A stretch of 7,395 nt of DNA from Bacteroidales bacterium UBA3824 (GCA_002393195.1 DGIK01000191.1:1-7395), one strand, 5' to 3'; positions 1 to 6,828 are shown, numbered from the stretch's first letter. Numbers and translations are program-made. The notes: generated from the sequence alone by a model not told the origin.

Positions 1-60
1 TCGAACCTATGACCCTCTGCTTGTAAGGCAGACGCTCTGAACCAACTGAGCTAAACTCCC
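1..60 (-). tRNA. tRNA-Val (anticodon UAC), 3' end cut by window edge
   Basis: Read on the minus strand, the 5' end is at position 60 with acceptor strand GGGAGUU, then UA, a D-stem GCUC/GAGC closing a loop with the conserved GG, an anticodon stem UCUGC/GCAGA and the seven-base loop CUUACAA. The anticodon UAC (window 23-25) reads valine GUA/GUG codons. A five-base variable loop and the first T-arm bases AUAGG-UUCGA follow. The rest of the T-arm, the 3' acceptor strand and the CCA end lie outside the window, so acceptor pairing cannot be checked. Its own promoter lies just upstream. Confidence 0.95.
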
Positions 61-78
61 GTTCTTATTTTGACGTTG

Positions 79-110
79 CAAAGGTATGTACAATTTTTAT
101 ATTCTCCAAA
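79..110 (-). promoter_or_regulatory. Bacteroidetes-type promoter of tRNA-Val
   Basis: On the minus strand there is TTTG (107-110), 20 bases, then TACCTTTG (79-86). This is an exact match to the Bacteroidetes consensus TTTG-N19-21-TAnnTTTG. Transcription should start near position 72, about a dozen bases before the tRNA 5' end at 60, which suits a short 5' leader removed by RNase P. Confidence 0.8.
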
Positions 111-195
111 TCATTTTGCAATTATTTTTGTAAAATTTTTCGGTTGTAATGCCTAACTTTTTGTCAATTAAGATGATAGATATTACAATTTTTTG

Positions 196-3039
196 TCATT
201 CGGTGGGGTGCACTTTGCCCGATTCTCTCAAATATTGACCCGTATATGATTCTTTGCACTTTGCCAATTGCTCCGGCGTGCCGGCAAATACAATGTTGCC
301 GCCCTCCTTGCCGCCCTCTTTGCCGAGGTCGATGACGTAATCGGCGCATTTGATTATCTCTGGGTCGTGCTCTATGATTACGGCTGTGTTGCCACGGTCG
401 ATGAGCGCGTTGATGGCAGCAAGAAGTTTCTTGATGTCGTGGAAGTGCAGACCCGTGGTAGGCTCGTCAAAGATAAACATCGTGTGCTGTCCCGATTTTT
501 CGGAGAGCAAGAACGACGCCAACTTAATCCTCTGATTTTCACCGCCTGAGAGTGTTGACGACGGTTGACCAAGTTTGATGTAGCCAAGTCCAACTTGCGA
601 AAGTACGGAAAGTTTTTGGGCAATTTTGACGGCTGTGTTGTTCTTGACATCTTCGCCAAAAAACGCTTGCGCCTCGTCCACCGACATATTGAGGATGTCG
701 TAGATATTCTTGTCGCGGTATTTTACCTCCAAAGTCTCGTCCTTGAATCTGCGTCCCTGACAACTCTCGCACACCAACGTAACGTCCGCCATAAATTGCA
801 TTTCTACTTTGATGATGCCTTCGCCCTGACATTCGGGGCAGCGTCCGCCGTCGGTATTGAACGAAAAATATCCCGGCGTGTAGCCCATCTGACGGCTAAG
901 TTGTTGGTCGGCAAAGAGTTTGCGGATGTCGTCGTATGCCTTGATGTAACTTACTGGATTGCTGCGCGTGGATGTGCCAATCGGGTTTTGGTCAACAATC
1001 TCCACACCGTCGAGCATTTTGAGGTCGCCGTCGATGAAGTCGTGTTCGCCCGGTTTTTCGCCCTCGTCGAGCAACGTCTGCGCAAGTGCGGGGTAGAGTA
1101 TGCCTTTTATCAACGACGACTTGCCCGAGCCGCTCACGCCTGTTACAACTGTCAATAGATACAATGGTATCTTTACGGTGATGTTTTTGAGGTTGTTCAT
1201 CCTCGCGCCGTGTATCGTGATGCCCGCGCCCGACTTGGGATTCCACATCCGTCGTTTGGGCAATGGTATCTCCATTTCGCCTGTCAAATATTTGGCTGTG
1301 AGGCTGTTGGTGGCTTTGCAAAGGTCGTCGATTGCACCCTCAAACATTATCTCGCCGCCAAAAACTCCCGCCTCGGGGCCTATGTCGATGATGTGGTCGG
1401 CGGCGCGGATAATCTCCTCGTCGTGCTCAACAACCAAGACCGTGTTGCCGAGGTCGCGGAGTTTGCGCAGGACGTTGATGAGGCGGTGCGTGTCGCGGGT
1501 ATGGAGGCCTACGGATGGCTCGTCCAAGATGTACAGCGAACCCGTAAGGCTCGAGCCAAGGCTCGTAGCCAAATTGATGCGCTGCGATTCGCCGCCCGAA
1601 AGCGTAGATGAAAGCCTGTCTAATGTGATGTAATGCAATCCTACGTCGCACAAAAATTCCAACCGCGAGATGATTTCCTTCAAGATTCGGTCGGCGATTT
1701 TGCGGTCGGTGTCGTCGAGGGTGATGTTGCGGAAATATTCGAGCAATTCGTCGGCGGGCATCTTTACAATTTGGTCGATGCTGCGTCCCGACACCTTTAT
1801 ATATGTAGCCTCCTTGCGCAGACGCGAGCCGCGACATTCGGGGCAGATGGTCTGTCCACGGTAACGCGCTATCATCACGCGGCATTGTATCTTGTAACTC
1901 TCCTTCTGCAACATCTCAAAAAACTCGTTGATGCCGTGCAAGCCGCGCCGTCCCGACCAAAGGATGTCTTTTTCCTCGTCGGTGAGCATATTATAAGGTG
2001 TGTGGATTGGAAATCCGTGCTTCGCCGCCTTCATGCAGAAATCGTCCTTCCATTCGCCGAGTTTGGGACCGTTCCAACATTTGACGGCGTTTTCATATAC
2101 CGAAAGGCTTTTGTTGGGTACTACGAGGTCTTCGTCAACACCCATCACGCGTCCGAGTCCGTTGCACTTGGGACATGCGCCGAGGGGATTGTTGAAGGTA
2201 AAAGTATTGACGCTTGGCGCCTCAAACTTGATTCCGTCTGCCTCAAACCTCGTGCAAAAACTCTCCGTGCGCATCTCCTTGCCCGGCTCTTGGATTTCGA
2301 GGAGGCTGTCGCCGTCGCCCTCATAAAACGCCGTCTGTATGCTGTCGCCCATTCGGCTCACCGCGTCGGCGGCTTTGTTGGGCTTGAAACGGTCTATCAA
2401 AATATGCTTTTGTTTGAATTTTTTGAGGGTGTTTTTTTGAGCGATGAGGTCGGATATTTCGTAAATCTCGCCGTCTGCCTTGATGCGCGAAATGCCCTCC
2501 ATGACAAGGAGTTGCAGGTGTTGCTCCATCGTGCGGCCTTCCATCGGCACTATCGGCGCGAGGAGTGTGATGCGCGTGTCGGCGGGCAGTGTGAGGATAT
2601 AATCAACAACGTCGTCAACAGACTGCCGCTTTACTTCCTTACCCGAAATCGGCGAAATCGTGCGGCCTACGCGGGCGTAGAGCAATTTGAGGTAGTCGTA
2701 AATTTCCGTCGATGTGCCCACGGTGCTGCGGGTGTTGCGCGTGGTGGTCTTTTGCTCGATGGCGATAGCGGGCGGTATGCCCTTGATGTAATCCACTTCG
2801 GGCTTCGTTATCCTGCCGAGAAACTGCCGCGCATACGCCGACAGCGACTCTACATACCGCCGCTGCCCTTCGGCGTACAAGGTGTCGAAGGCAAGCGTAC
2901 TCTTGCCCGATCCGCTTAATCCAGTGATTACCACAAACTTGCCCCTCGGTATCGTGAGCGAGATGTTTTTGAGGTTGTGGAGGCGTGCGCCTTTTATAAT
3001 GATGTTGCCTGACGTTTCGTCGGTGGTGTTGATGCCCAT
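196..3039 (-). CDS. uvrA: UvrABC excinuclease subunit A (UvrA)
   Basis: DNA-damage sensor of nucleotide excision repair: a UvrA dimer finds distorted DNA, loads UvrB and leaves through ATP turnover, after which UvrC cuts. The 947-residue length is normal. Two ABC ATPase halves are complete: Walker A at 40-48 (GLSGSGKST) and 634-642 (GVSGSGKSS), signatures LSGGESQR 480-487 and LSGGENQR 830-837, Walker B ILDEP 504-508 and IFDEP 856-860, and switch histidines H539 and H891. Zinc cysteines are visible as C289/C292, C399/C402 and C734/C737 with C757/C760. The CxxC pair that many UvrA proteins carry about 25 residues before the C289 pair is absent; only C262 lies there. As far as I recall, this is usual in Bacteroidetes UvrA. 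The ATG at 3039 leaves the usual short N-terminus before the first ABC domain. No clear terminator is seen between its stop and the tRNA. Confidence 0.97.
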   Translation of the reverse strand: MGINTTDETSGNIIIKGARLHNLKNISLTIPRGKFVVITGLSGSGKSTLAFDTLYAEGQRRYVESLSAYARQFLGRITKPEVDYIKGIPPAIAIEQKTTTRNTRSTVGTSTEIYDYLKLLYARVGRTISPISGKEVKRQSVDDVVDYILTLPADTRITLLAPIVPMEGRTMEQHLQLLVMEGISRIKADGEIYEISDLIAQKNTLKKFKQKHILIDRFKPNKAADAVSRMGDSIQTAFYEGDGDSLLEIQEPGKEMRTESFCTRFEADGIKFEAPSVNTFTFNNPLGACPKCNGLGRVMGVDEDLVVPNKSLSVYENAVKCWNGPKLGEWKDDFCMKAAKHGFPIHTPYNMLTDEEKDILWSGRRGLHGINEFFEMLQKESYKIQCRVMIARYRGQTICPECRGSRLRKEATYIKVSGRSIDQIVKMPADELLEYFRNITLDDTDRKIADRILKEIISRLEFLCDVGLHYITLDRLSSTLSGGESQRINLATSLGSSLTGSLYILDEPSVGLHTRDTHRLINVLRKLRDLGNTVLVVEHDEEIIRAADHIIDIGPEAGVFGGEIMFEGAIDDLCKATNSLTAKYLTGEMEIPLPKRRMWNPKSGAGITIHGARMNNLKNITVKIPLYLLTVVTGVSGSGKSSLIKGILYPALAQTLLDEGEKPGEHDFIDGDLKMLDGVEIVDQNPIGTSTRSNPVSYIKAYDDIRKLFADQQLSRQMGYTPGYFSFNTDGGRCPECQGEGIIKVEMQFMADVTLVCESCQGRRFKDETLEVKYRDKNIYDILNMSVDEAQAFFGEDVKNNTAVKIAQKLSVLSQVGLGYIKLGQPSSTLSGGENQRIKLASFLLSEKSGQHTMFIFDEPTTGLHFHDIKKLLAAINALIDRGNTAVIIEHDPEIIKCADYVIDLGKEGGKEGGNIVFAGTPEQLAKCKESYTGQYLRESGKVHPTE

Positions 3040-3064
3040 ATTTTTGATGATTTGAAATATTTTG

Positions 3065-3072
3065 CAAAATTA
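3065..3072 (-). promoter_or_regulatory. Probable uvrA promoter, -7 element
   Basis: On the minus strand this is TAATTTTG, an exact TAnnTTTG element, placing transcription start near 3058 and giving a leader of about 20 bases before the uvrA ATG at 3039. No good TTTG is found 19-21 bases upstream, so only the -7 element is supported. No SOS-type operator is recognised. Confidence 0.45.
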
Positions 3073-3085
3073 ATAGAAATCTTGT

Positions 3086-3116
3086 TTTGTGGAACAGTTT
3101 TTTTGTTTTAATTTTG
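3086..3116 (+). promoter_or_regulatory. Bacteroidetes-type promoter of the DUF4293 gene
   Basis: TTTG (3086-3089), 19 bases, then TAATTTTG (3109-3116), matching the consensus in sequence and spacing. Start of transcription is expected near 3122, about 30 bases before the ATG at 3153. It diverges from the uvrA promoter within the same 113-base gap. Confidence 0.7.
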
Positions 3117-3152
3117 TGTTATCTTTCAAAAAACTAAAATTACATACTGAAA

Positions 3153-3602
3153 ATGATACAGAGACAACAGACCATTTGGTGGTTTTTGATAGGAGTATTT
3201 GCGGTGCTGATGCTCTTTTTTGATTGGATGACGCTGTTTGTTACCGACGGCAATTACACTCTATCGTCGTCGGGCATCTTGAAGGACGGCAATACTGTCA
3301 TCCCCGGCACTATGCTCACGGTGTACCTCATCGTGGAGGCGGTGTTCAATTTTGTGATTATCTTCCTCTACAAGAAGCGCATCTTGCAGTCGAGGCTCAC
3401 AATCATTTCTATCGTGCTTTCGCTCGGCACATACGGACTTGTGGCGTTGTACCGCTATATGTCTTTCACAGAGGAGGTTACAAGCACCAATTTCAATTGG
3501 CCGCTCATTCTTCCGCTCATCAGCGCAATCCTCGGCGTCATGGCATTCAGGCACGTACTGATGGACGAGGCAAAAGTGCGCTCGCTCGACAGGCTTCGTT
3601 AA
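3153..3602 (+). CDS. DUF4293 family four-helix membrane protein
   Basis: A 149-residue inner-membrane protein of unknown function, of the DUF4293 family that is widespread in Bacteroidetes. Four hydrophobic segments are visible at about residues 9-30, 52-72, 80-100 and 115-132, and the chain starts MIQRQQT and ends with a charged tail DEAKVRSLDRLR. The opening MIQR-QT and the closing DEA-VRS-DRLR are the marks by which I recognise the family. The length is typical and the ATG is preceded by a good promoter. It stands alone: uvrA diverges on the left and a large hairpin follows 26 bases after its TAA stop. Nothing suggests a functional link to uvrA beyond the shared intergenic region. Family assignment is from memory of the motif, not from a search. 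Confidence 0.88.
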   Translation: MIQRQQTIWWFLIGVFAVLMLFFDWMTLFVTDGNYTLSSSGILKDGNTVIPGTMLTVYLIVEAVFNFVIIFLYKKRILQSRLTIISIVLSLGTYGLVALYRYMSFTEEVTSTNFNWPLILPLISAILGVMAFRHVLMDEAKVRSLDRLR

Positions 3603-3628
3603 TGCAAATTATCAACCAAACTTTACAA

Positions 3629-3690
3629 AATCACCGTTTATCGTCGAAAAGTGTGATAAAAATCACATTTTTTGGAGATAAACGGTGATT
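3629..3690. repeat. 62-base near-perfect inverted repeat (hairpin), possible terminator
   Basis: Outer arms AATCACCGTTTATC (3629-3642) and GATAAACGGTGATT (3677-3690) are perfect 14-base complements. After one G/A mismatch the pairing resumes (two G-U pairs around one C-G) and runs into an 11-pair inner stem (3647-3657 with 3662-3672), closed by an AAAA loop (3658-3661). Nearly all of the 62 bases pair. It begins 26 bases after the DUF4293 stop and ends 46 bases before the ATPase ATG. It could end DUF4293 transcription, although the following bases are only partly T-rich, or be a small palindromic repeat element. Confidence 0.8.
3652..3667. promoter_or_regulatory. TGTGA-N6-TCACA palindrome, possible Crp/Fnr-family operator
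   Basis: The core of the hairpin reads TGTGATAAAAATCACA, an exact fit to the half-sites and spacing bound by Crp-type regulators in proteobacteria. Its centre lies about 63 bases before the expected start of the ATPase transcript. Bacteroidetes encode Crp/Fnr-family proteins, but their sites need not look like this, and the palindrome may only be the inner part of the hairpin. Confidence 0.25.
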
Positions 3691-3708
3691 GTTGTTTAAA
3701 ATATTTTG

Positions 3709-3716
3709 TATCTTTG
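3709..3716 (+). promoter_or_regulatory. Promoter -7 element of the ATPase gene
   Basis: TATCTTTG is an exact and very typical Bacteroidetes -7 element. The upstream element is weak: only ATTG/GATT at about 17-19 bases, inside or next to the right arm of the hairpin. Transcription would start near 3723, thirteen bases before the ATG at 3736, so a TTG start at 3706 is ruled out. Confidence 0.65.
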
Positions 3717-3735
3717 CCAAAAATTATCAGGCACT

Positions 3736-5058
3736 ATGGATTACATTGAAAGGGATGTTACCCAAAAACTTTTGGCGTGGAAAAAAGACTTTGACCGCAA
3801 ACCGCTTATTATCAAGGGTGCGCGTCAGATAGGAAAGTCGTGGGCGGTGGAAAATTTTGGCAGAACGCAATACGACCATTTTGTAACTTTCAATTTTGAC
3901 CGCCGACGCGAATTGCACGACGTTTTTCAAAAGACTAAAGATCCAAAGCGCATCATCCAAGAACTCACTTTTTTTACAGATGTGCCGTTGCTGCCTGAAA
4001 CGACGCTCATTTTTTTCGATGAAATTCAGGAATGTAAGGAGGCACTCAACTCATTGAAATATTTTTGTGAGGATGCGCCTGAGTATCACATCATTGCAGC
4101 GGGTTCGTTGCTTGGTGTCGCCATCAACGAGGGCAATTATTCTTTCCCGGTTGGCAAGGTAAGTTTTTTGCAGATGTTTCCGGTAAGTTTCAAGGAATTT
4201 CTTAGGGCGGCAGATGGTCAATTGTTTGCGCAATTGTCTGATTTCGTTGGAAATACAGGTCCGTTGCCGTCGATTGTTTTCAACCGTGCCGAGGAGTATT
4301 ACCACGCATATCAGGTAAGTGGCGGATTGCCGCTTGCCGCTTACTATATGATTGTCAACAAGGGAGTAGAGGCGGTCGAAAGGGTTTTGGACGAACATCT
4401 TGAAACCTATGAATCCTATTTTTGTAAGCATACATTGCAATCTGATATACCCAAAATACACACAGTTTGGAGATCTATTCCAAAACAACTTTCGCGTGAA
4501 AACAATAAGTTTGTCTATCGTGTAGTGCGCGAAGGTGCTCGCGCCCGCGAATACGAAAACGCCCTGCAATGGCTCGTGAGTGCTGGTATGATTTATCAGG
4601 TGAAACTGTGTGAAAAACCGCAGTTGCCGCTGTCGTTTTACGAAAATTCGTCGGCGTTCAAGGTGTATATGCTCGACATCGGTCTTCTGCGCAAGTTGGC
4701 AAAACTTCCCGCTGAGATTTTTTTACATTCAAGCAACATCCTGACTGAGTTCAAGGGTGCTGTTGCTGAGAATTTTGTGTTGACATCATTGCTTGCCCAA
4801 GGGTTTGATGTGCCGTGCTATTGGACATTGCAGGGCAACAAGGCTGAGGTGGATTTTGTTGTGGCGGACCGCCTGTCCGTCGTCCCCATCGAGGTAAAAT
4901 CCGACCGCCGCATCAGTGGCAAAAGTTTCGCCGAGTACGACAACAAATATCATCCGCCGCTCCGCATCCGTTTTTCGCTCAACAATATCAAGAAGGACGG
5001 CAACTTGATTAATCTTCCGATATTTTTGGCGGATTGGGTGAGGGAGTGGATGCCTTGA
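3736..5058 (+). CDS. AAA family ATPase with C-terminal DUF4143 domain
   Basis: A 440-residue protein of the large AAA_14/DUF4143 family, whose cellular role is not settled. The N-terminal ATPase has Walker A GARQIGKS (28-35), Walker B LIFFDE (91-96) and the AAGSLLGVA strand (121-129) typical of this group. The C-terminal domain shows a PD-(D/E)xK-like arrangement: E338/E345 in a helix, D373 in AEVDFVV, and EVK (386-388), so a nuclease-like fold with its acidic and lysine residues is kept. The length is normal for the family and no frame break is seen. The ATG at 3736 is chosen because an in-frame TTG thirty bases earlier lies beside the promoter. Base composition is intermediate between uvrA and the AT-rich gene to the right. 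It is tail to tail with an antitoxin remnant ending six bases beyond its stop. Confidence 0.88.
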   Translation: MDYIERDVTQKLLAWKKDFDRKPLIIKGARQIGKSWAVENFGRTQYDHFVTFNFDRRRELHDVFQKTKDPKRIIQELTFFTDVPLLPETTLIFFDEIQECKEALNSLKYFCEDAPEYHIIAAGSLLGVAINEGNYSFPVGKVSFLQMFPVSFKEFLRAADGQLFAQLSDFVGNTGPLPSIVFNRAEEYYHAYQVSGGLPLAAYYMIVNKGVEAVERVLDEHLETYESYFCKHTLQSDIPKIHTVWRSIPKQLSRENNKFVYRVVREGARAREYENALQWLVSAGMIYQVKLCEKPQLPLSFYENSSAFKVYMLDIGLLRKLAKLPAEIFLHSSNILTEFKGAVAENFVLTSLLAQGFDVPCYWTLQGNKAEVDFVVADRLSVVPIEVKSDRRISGKSFAEYDNKYHPPLRIRFSLNNIKKDGNLINLPIFLADWVREWMP

Positions 5059-5063
5059 ATCGC

Positions 5064-5183
5064 TCATTTTTTGGGATTAGAATAGCGAGAAAAATCTTGC
5101 TTAAAAAACACTTTACCACGTCCGCACTTTTTCAGAGCCGTTAATATCTTATTTTCAATACTTTCCATAAGTTTTTTGCCCAT
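5064..5183 (-). pseudogene. Truncated DUF6088/AbiEi-type antitoxin, N-terminal remnant
   Basis: A 39-codon frame on the minus strand from ATG 5183 to a TGA at 5064-5066, too short for most gene callers. The product contains MESIENKILTALKKCGRG (residues 6-23), then KVFFKQDFSRYSNPKK. The pattern SIE-KI-----K-GRGKVFF--DF is what I know as the opening of DUF6088 proteins, AbiEi-like antitoxins of type IV abortive-infection systems, whose winged-helix continuation (about 200 residues in all) is missing here. The other two frames beyond the stop do not continue the family, so this is a truncation and not a single frameshift. The break lies next to the ATPase stop codon. A perfect promoter and a hairpin remain upstream. 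M6 (5168) is an alternative start. Family assignment is by motif recall. Confidence 0.6.
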
Positions 5184-5188
5184 TTTTT

Positions 5189-5220
5189 TTCGCAAAAAGA
5201 CATACTTTTTGCGAATTTTT
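5189..5220. repeat. Perfect 11-base hairpin: terminator of the ATPase gene and/or operator of the antitoxin remnant
   Basis: TTCGCAAAAAG (5189-5199) and CTTTTTGCGAA (5205-5215) pair perfectly around a five-base loop. On the plus strand TTTTT (5216-5220) follows, so it could act as an intrinsic terminator about 130 bases after the ATPase stop. On the minus strand it lies in the leader of the antitoxin remnant, ending five A residues before its ATG, where an inverted repeat could serve autorepression, as AbiEi proteins are known to do from their promoters. Confidence 0.65.
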
Positions 5221-5226
5221 CGTTTG

Positions 5227-5258
5227 CAAATTTAATGTATTTTTCGACAAAAAACAAA
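5227..5258 (-). promoter_or_regulatory. Bacteroidetes-type promoter of the antitoxin remnant
   Basis: On the minus strand TTTG (5255-5258), 20 bases, TAAATTTG (5227-5234): an exact consensus match. Transcription should start near 5221, about 38 bases before the remnant's ATG at 5183, and would read into the 3' end of the ATPase gene as antisense RNA. Confidence 0.7.
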
Positions 5259-5537
5259 CTATTCAACAAAAACTACAAACCGCGACACCCCCCTCGCGAT
5301 TTGCTAACGATGCAACTATTTCACCATCAATAGATTGCATAATGTTTTGGATATAATTTTGTCCTGAAATAATCCGTTTTTCGGGACAAATGGAAGAGGC
5401 GGGCTCCAAAACATTACAAATATAACATCCATTTTGTTTCCTGCCAAATATACTCGCATATTATTAACGTTTGTTAATATATAGGCTGGATAATCTTTTC
5501 TCCTCGCGTATGACAAGAAAATATAGATTCAATCGTT
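5259..5537. other. Non-coding stretch between antitoxin remnant and HEPN-like gene
   Basis: No credible gene on either strand. It holds the nested inverted repeat at 5340-5416, a 7-base palindrome TATTAAC/GTTAATA (5462-5468 and 5473-5479), a short CGCGA/TCGCG pair around a C-run (5281-5298), and two minus-strand TATATTTG boxes (5417-5424 and 5445-5452) without convincing upstream elements. A minus-strand reading frame of 66 codons (5316-5516) is open but resembles nothing I know. Confidence 0.5.
5340..5416. repeat. Nested inverted repeat, 77 bases
   Basis: Outer arms TAATGTTTTGGA (5340-5351) and TCCAAAACATTA (5405-5416) are perfect 12-base complements. Inside, TTTGTCCTGAAA (5358-5369) pairs with TTTCGGGACAAA (5379-5390) with one G-U position around a nine-base loop. 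Neither side has a clear T-run, so it is not an obvious intrinsic terminator. It may be a repetitive-element remnant or a structured RNA. Confidence 0.7.
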
Positions 5538-6653
5538 TTAGTGCCAGCCATATTGCTCGGCGAAATAATCATCAAAAAGTTTTGGATATTTTTTCAGAAA
5601 AAAATTATTATTATATTTGAGAAAGCCAATACTTAGAGAAATGAACGCATCTGCCTCTTGATAGGTTGAAACTGAATCACATAGCAAATTTCGTTCAAAT
5701 GGAATCTTTATGCTATTTCCATCCCTATCGATTGGAAATCGAAAAGAGAATGAATTGCAATCCATTTTATGGATGGTGGTACATAGATTTTCTGACATTG
5801 GCAGATATTTTTCAATATCTTTTCTAATGACATCAGAATCGGGCAACATATCCTTATCATCCATAACCTTTTTAACATAAAAATCAACTATATTGAACAA
5901 TGCAACCAACGAATGACTTTTATGACAATTATCCTGTTGTTTCTTTGATAAGATTTCATATAGTTCCGAAGCGTTATCTTTAAACGCTAATTCCAAACTG
6001 TGACGAATTAAAAACAATAAAGGCAAATATACATCATCAATACGCAACTCGTCATTTTTTATCGCGGACAACAACTCACTAATAAGGGAATCATATTGAG
6101 TTTTTATTTGCCCAAGTGTATAAACCTCCCTTGTATAAAATCTCCATTCTCCTCTCAAAATTTTATCGTTTAAGTCTAAAAAGACTGGAAATATTGCCAT
6201 CTTTTTCACATTTTCATCAGTGATAAACGAGAATATCGATGGCAAAACATCTAATATCTCGTTGTTTTGATAAAATCTTTGTCCTTTTTTGTTTTCAAGA
6301 TATTTGAAATTATCTCCTTCTTCTTTCGGCATTAAAATTTCCAATCTGTTAACAAACTCTTGCGAGAAATTTTCACCAAGTTCGTTAATAAGTTCAGAAA
6401 GGTTGTGTGTATTTTGTACTCGTATTCCTTTGGCATCCAAACTCATTTTAAAGTATAATTCAACTGTATGCCTGAAAATGAACATTACAGCCCTATGCAT
6501 ACAATTTAACCTGTAATGTTTTTCAACCGAAATTGATATAATGTAATTTAGCACGTTAGCATACTGTTTAAAGTAGTATGCCCACGTGTACTCGTGTTGA
6601 GTTTCATCAAAGATCAATTTCTCTTTGTCTATGTCAACTGGTTTTAAAATCAT
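5538..6653 (-). CDS. Tandem HEPN-like protein of unknown function
   Basis: A 371-residue protein, probably soluble: no signal peptide or membrane span is visible. Two similar modules occur. Module A has FIFRHTVELYFK (58-69) followed by THNLSEL (82-88); module B has FLIRHSLELAFK (214-225) followed by SHSLVAL (246-252). The pattern RH--EL-fK, then (T/S)H-L--L about 20-30 residues on, resembles HEPN helices that partner nucleotidyltransferases or act as RNases. A canonical R-x4-6-H RNase motif is not clear: R48-x4-H53 fits but has no match in module B. The ATG at 6653 is preferred, because an in-frame ATG at 6707 lies upstream of the promoter box. The gene is much more AT-rich than uvrA, suggesting transfer. 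It stands alone between inverted-repeat regions and next to a methylase gene, so a defence or toxin role is possible but inferred. Confidence 0.75.
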   Translation of the reverse strand: MILKPVDIDKEKLIFDETQHEYTWAYYFKQYANVLNYIISISVEKHYRLNCMHRAVMFIFRHTVELYFKMSLDAKGIRVQNTHNLSELINELGENFSQEFVNRLEILMPKEEGDNFKYLENKKGQRFYQNNEILDVLPSIFSFITDENVKKMAIFPVFLDLNDKILRGEWRFYTREVYTLGQIKTQYDSLISELLSAIKNDELRIDDVYLPLLFLIRHSLELAFKDNASELYEILSKKQQDNCHKSHSLVALFNIVDFYVKKVMDDKDMLPDSDVIRKDIEKYLPMSENLCTTIHKMDCNSFSFRFPIDRDGNSIKIPFERNLLCDSVSTYQEADAFISLSIGFLKYNNNFFLKKYPKLFDDYFAEQYGWH

Positions 6654-6675
6654 ATTCCATTGTTTGTTTATGCTG

Positions 6676-6708
6676 CAAATATAATGTTTTTTTCTTACTT
6701 GGGACATA
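6676..6708 (-). promoter_or_regulatory. Promoter of the HEPN-like gene
   Basis: The minus strand has TATATTTG (6676-6683), an exact -7 element, with TATG (6705-6708, three of four matches to TTTG) 21 bases upstream. Transcription should start near 6670, leaving a leader of about 17 bases before ATG 6653. Confidence 0.6.
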
Positions 6709-6734
6709 AAAACTCATTTTTTTCTCCCCAATCC

Positions 6735-6766
6735 CTTGCATTTTTCCGCAATCCTTTTTAACTTTG
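6735..6766 (+). promoter_or_regulatory. Bacteroidetes-type promoter upstream of the inverted-repeat region
   Basis: CTTG (6735-6738, three of four), 20 bases, TAACTTTG (6759-6766, exact). The predicted transcript would start near 6773 and run through the large inverted repeat towards the terminator at 7017-7038, and possibly on into the methylase gene. No good open frame follows it directly. Confidence 0.5.
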
Positions 6767-6828
6767 CCCTTGAAATTTCTATGTAATAGATTTTTCATAA
6801 TTAACGACATAATTAACAAAGCATTAGC

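Noticed and set aside
1633..2919. Long plus-strand open frame (428 codons) within uvrA
   Set aside because: It is antisense to a clearly real, full-length uvrA with all motifs. The GC-rich codons of uvrA leave the opposite strand open, and the antisense product shows no recognisable family.
5316..5516. 66-codon minus-strand frame downstream of the HEPN-like gene
   Set aside because: It contains both TATATTTG boxes and the nested inverted repeat, has no evident ribosome binding context, and its product resembles no family I know. It reads as non-coding or decayed element DNA.
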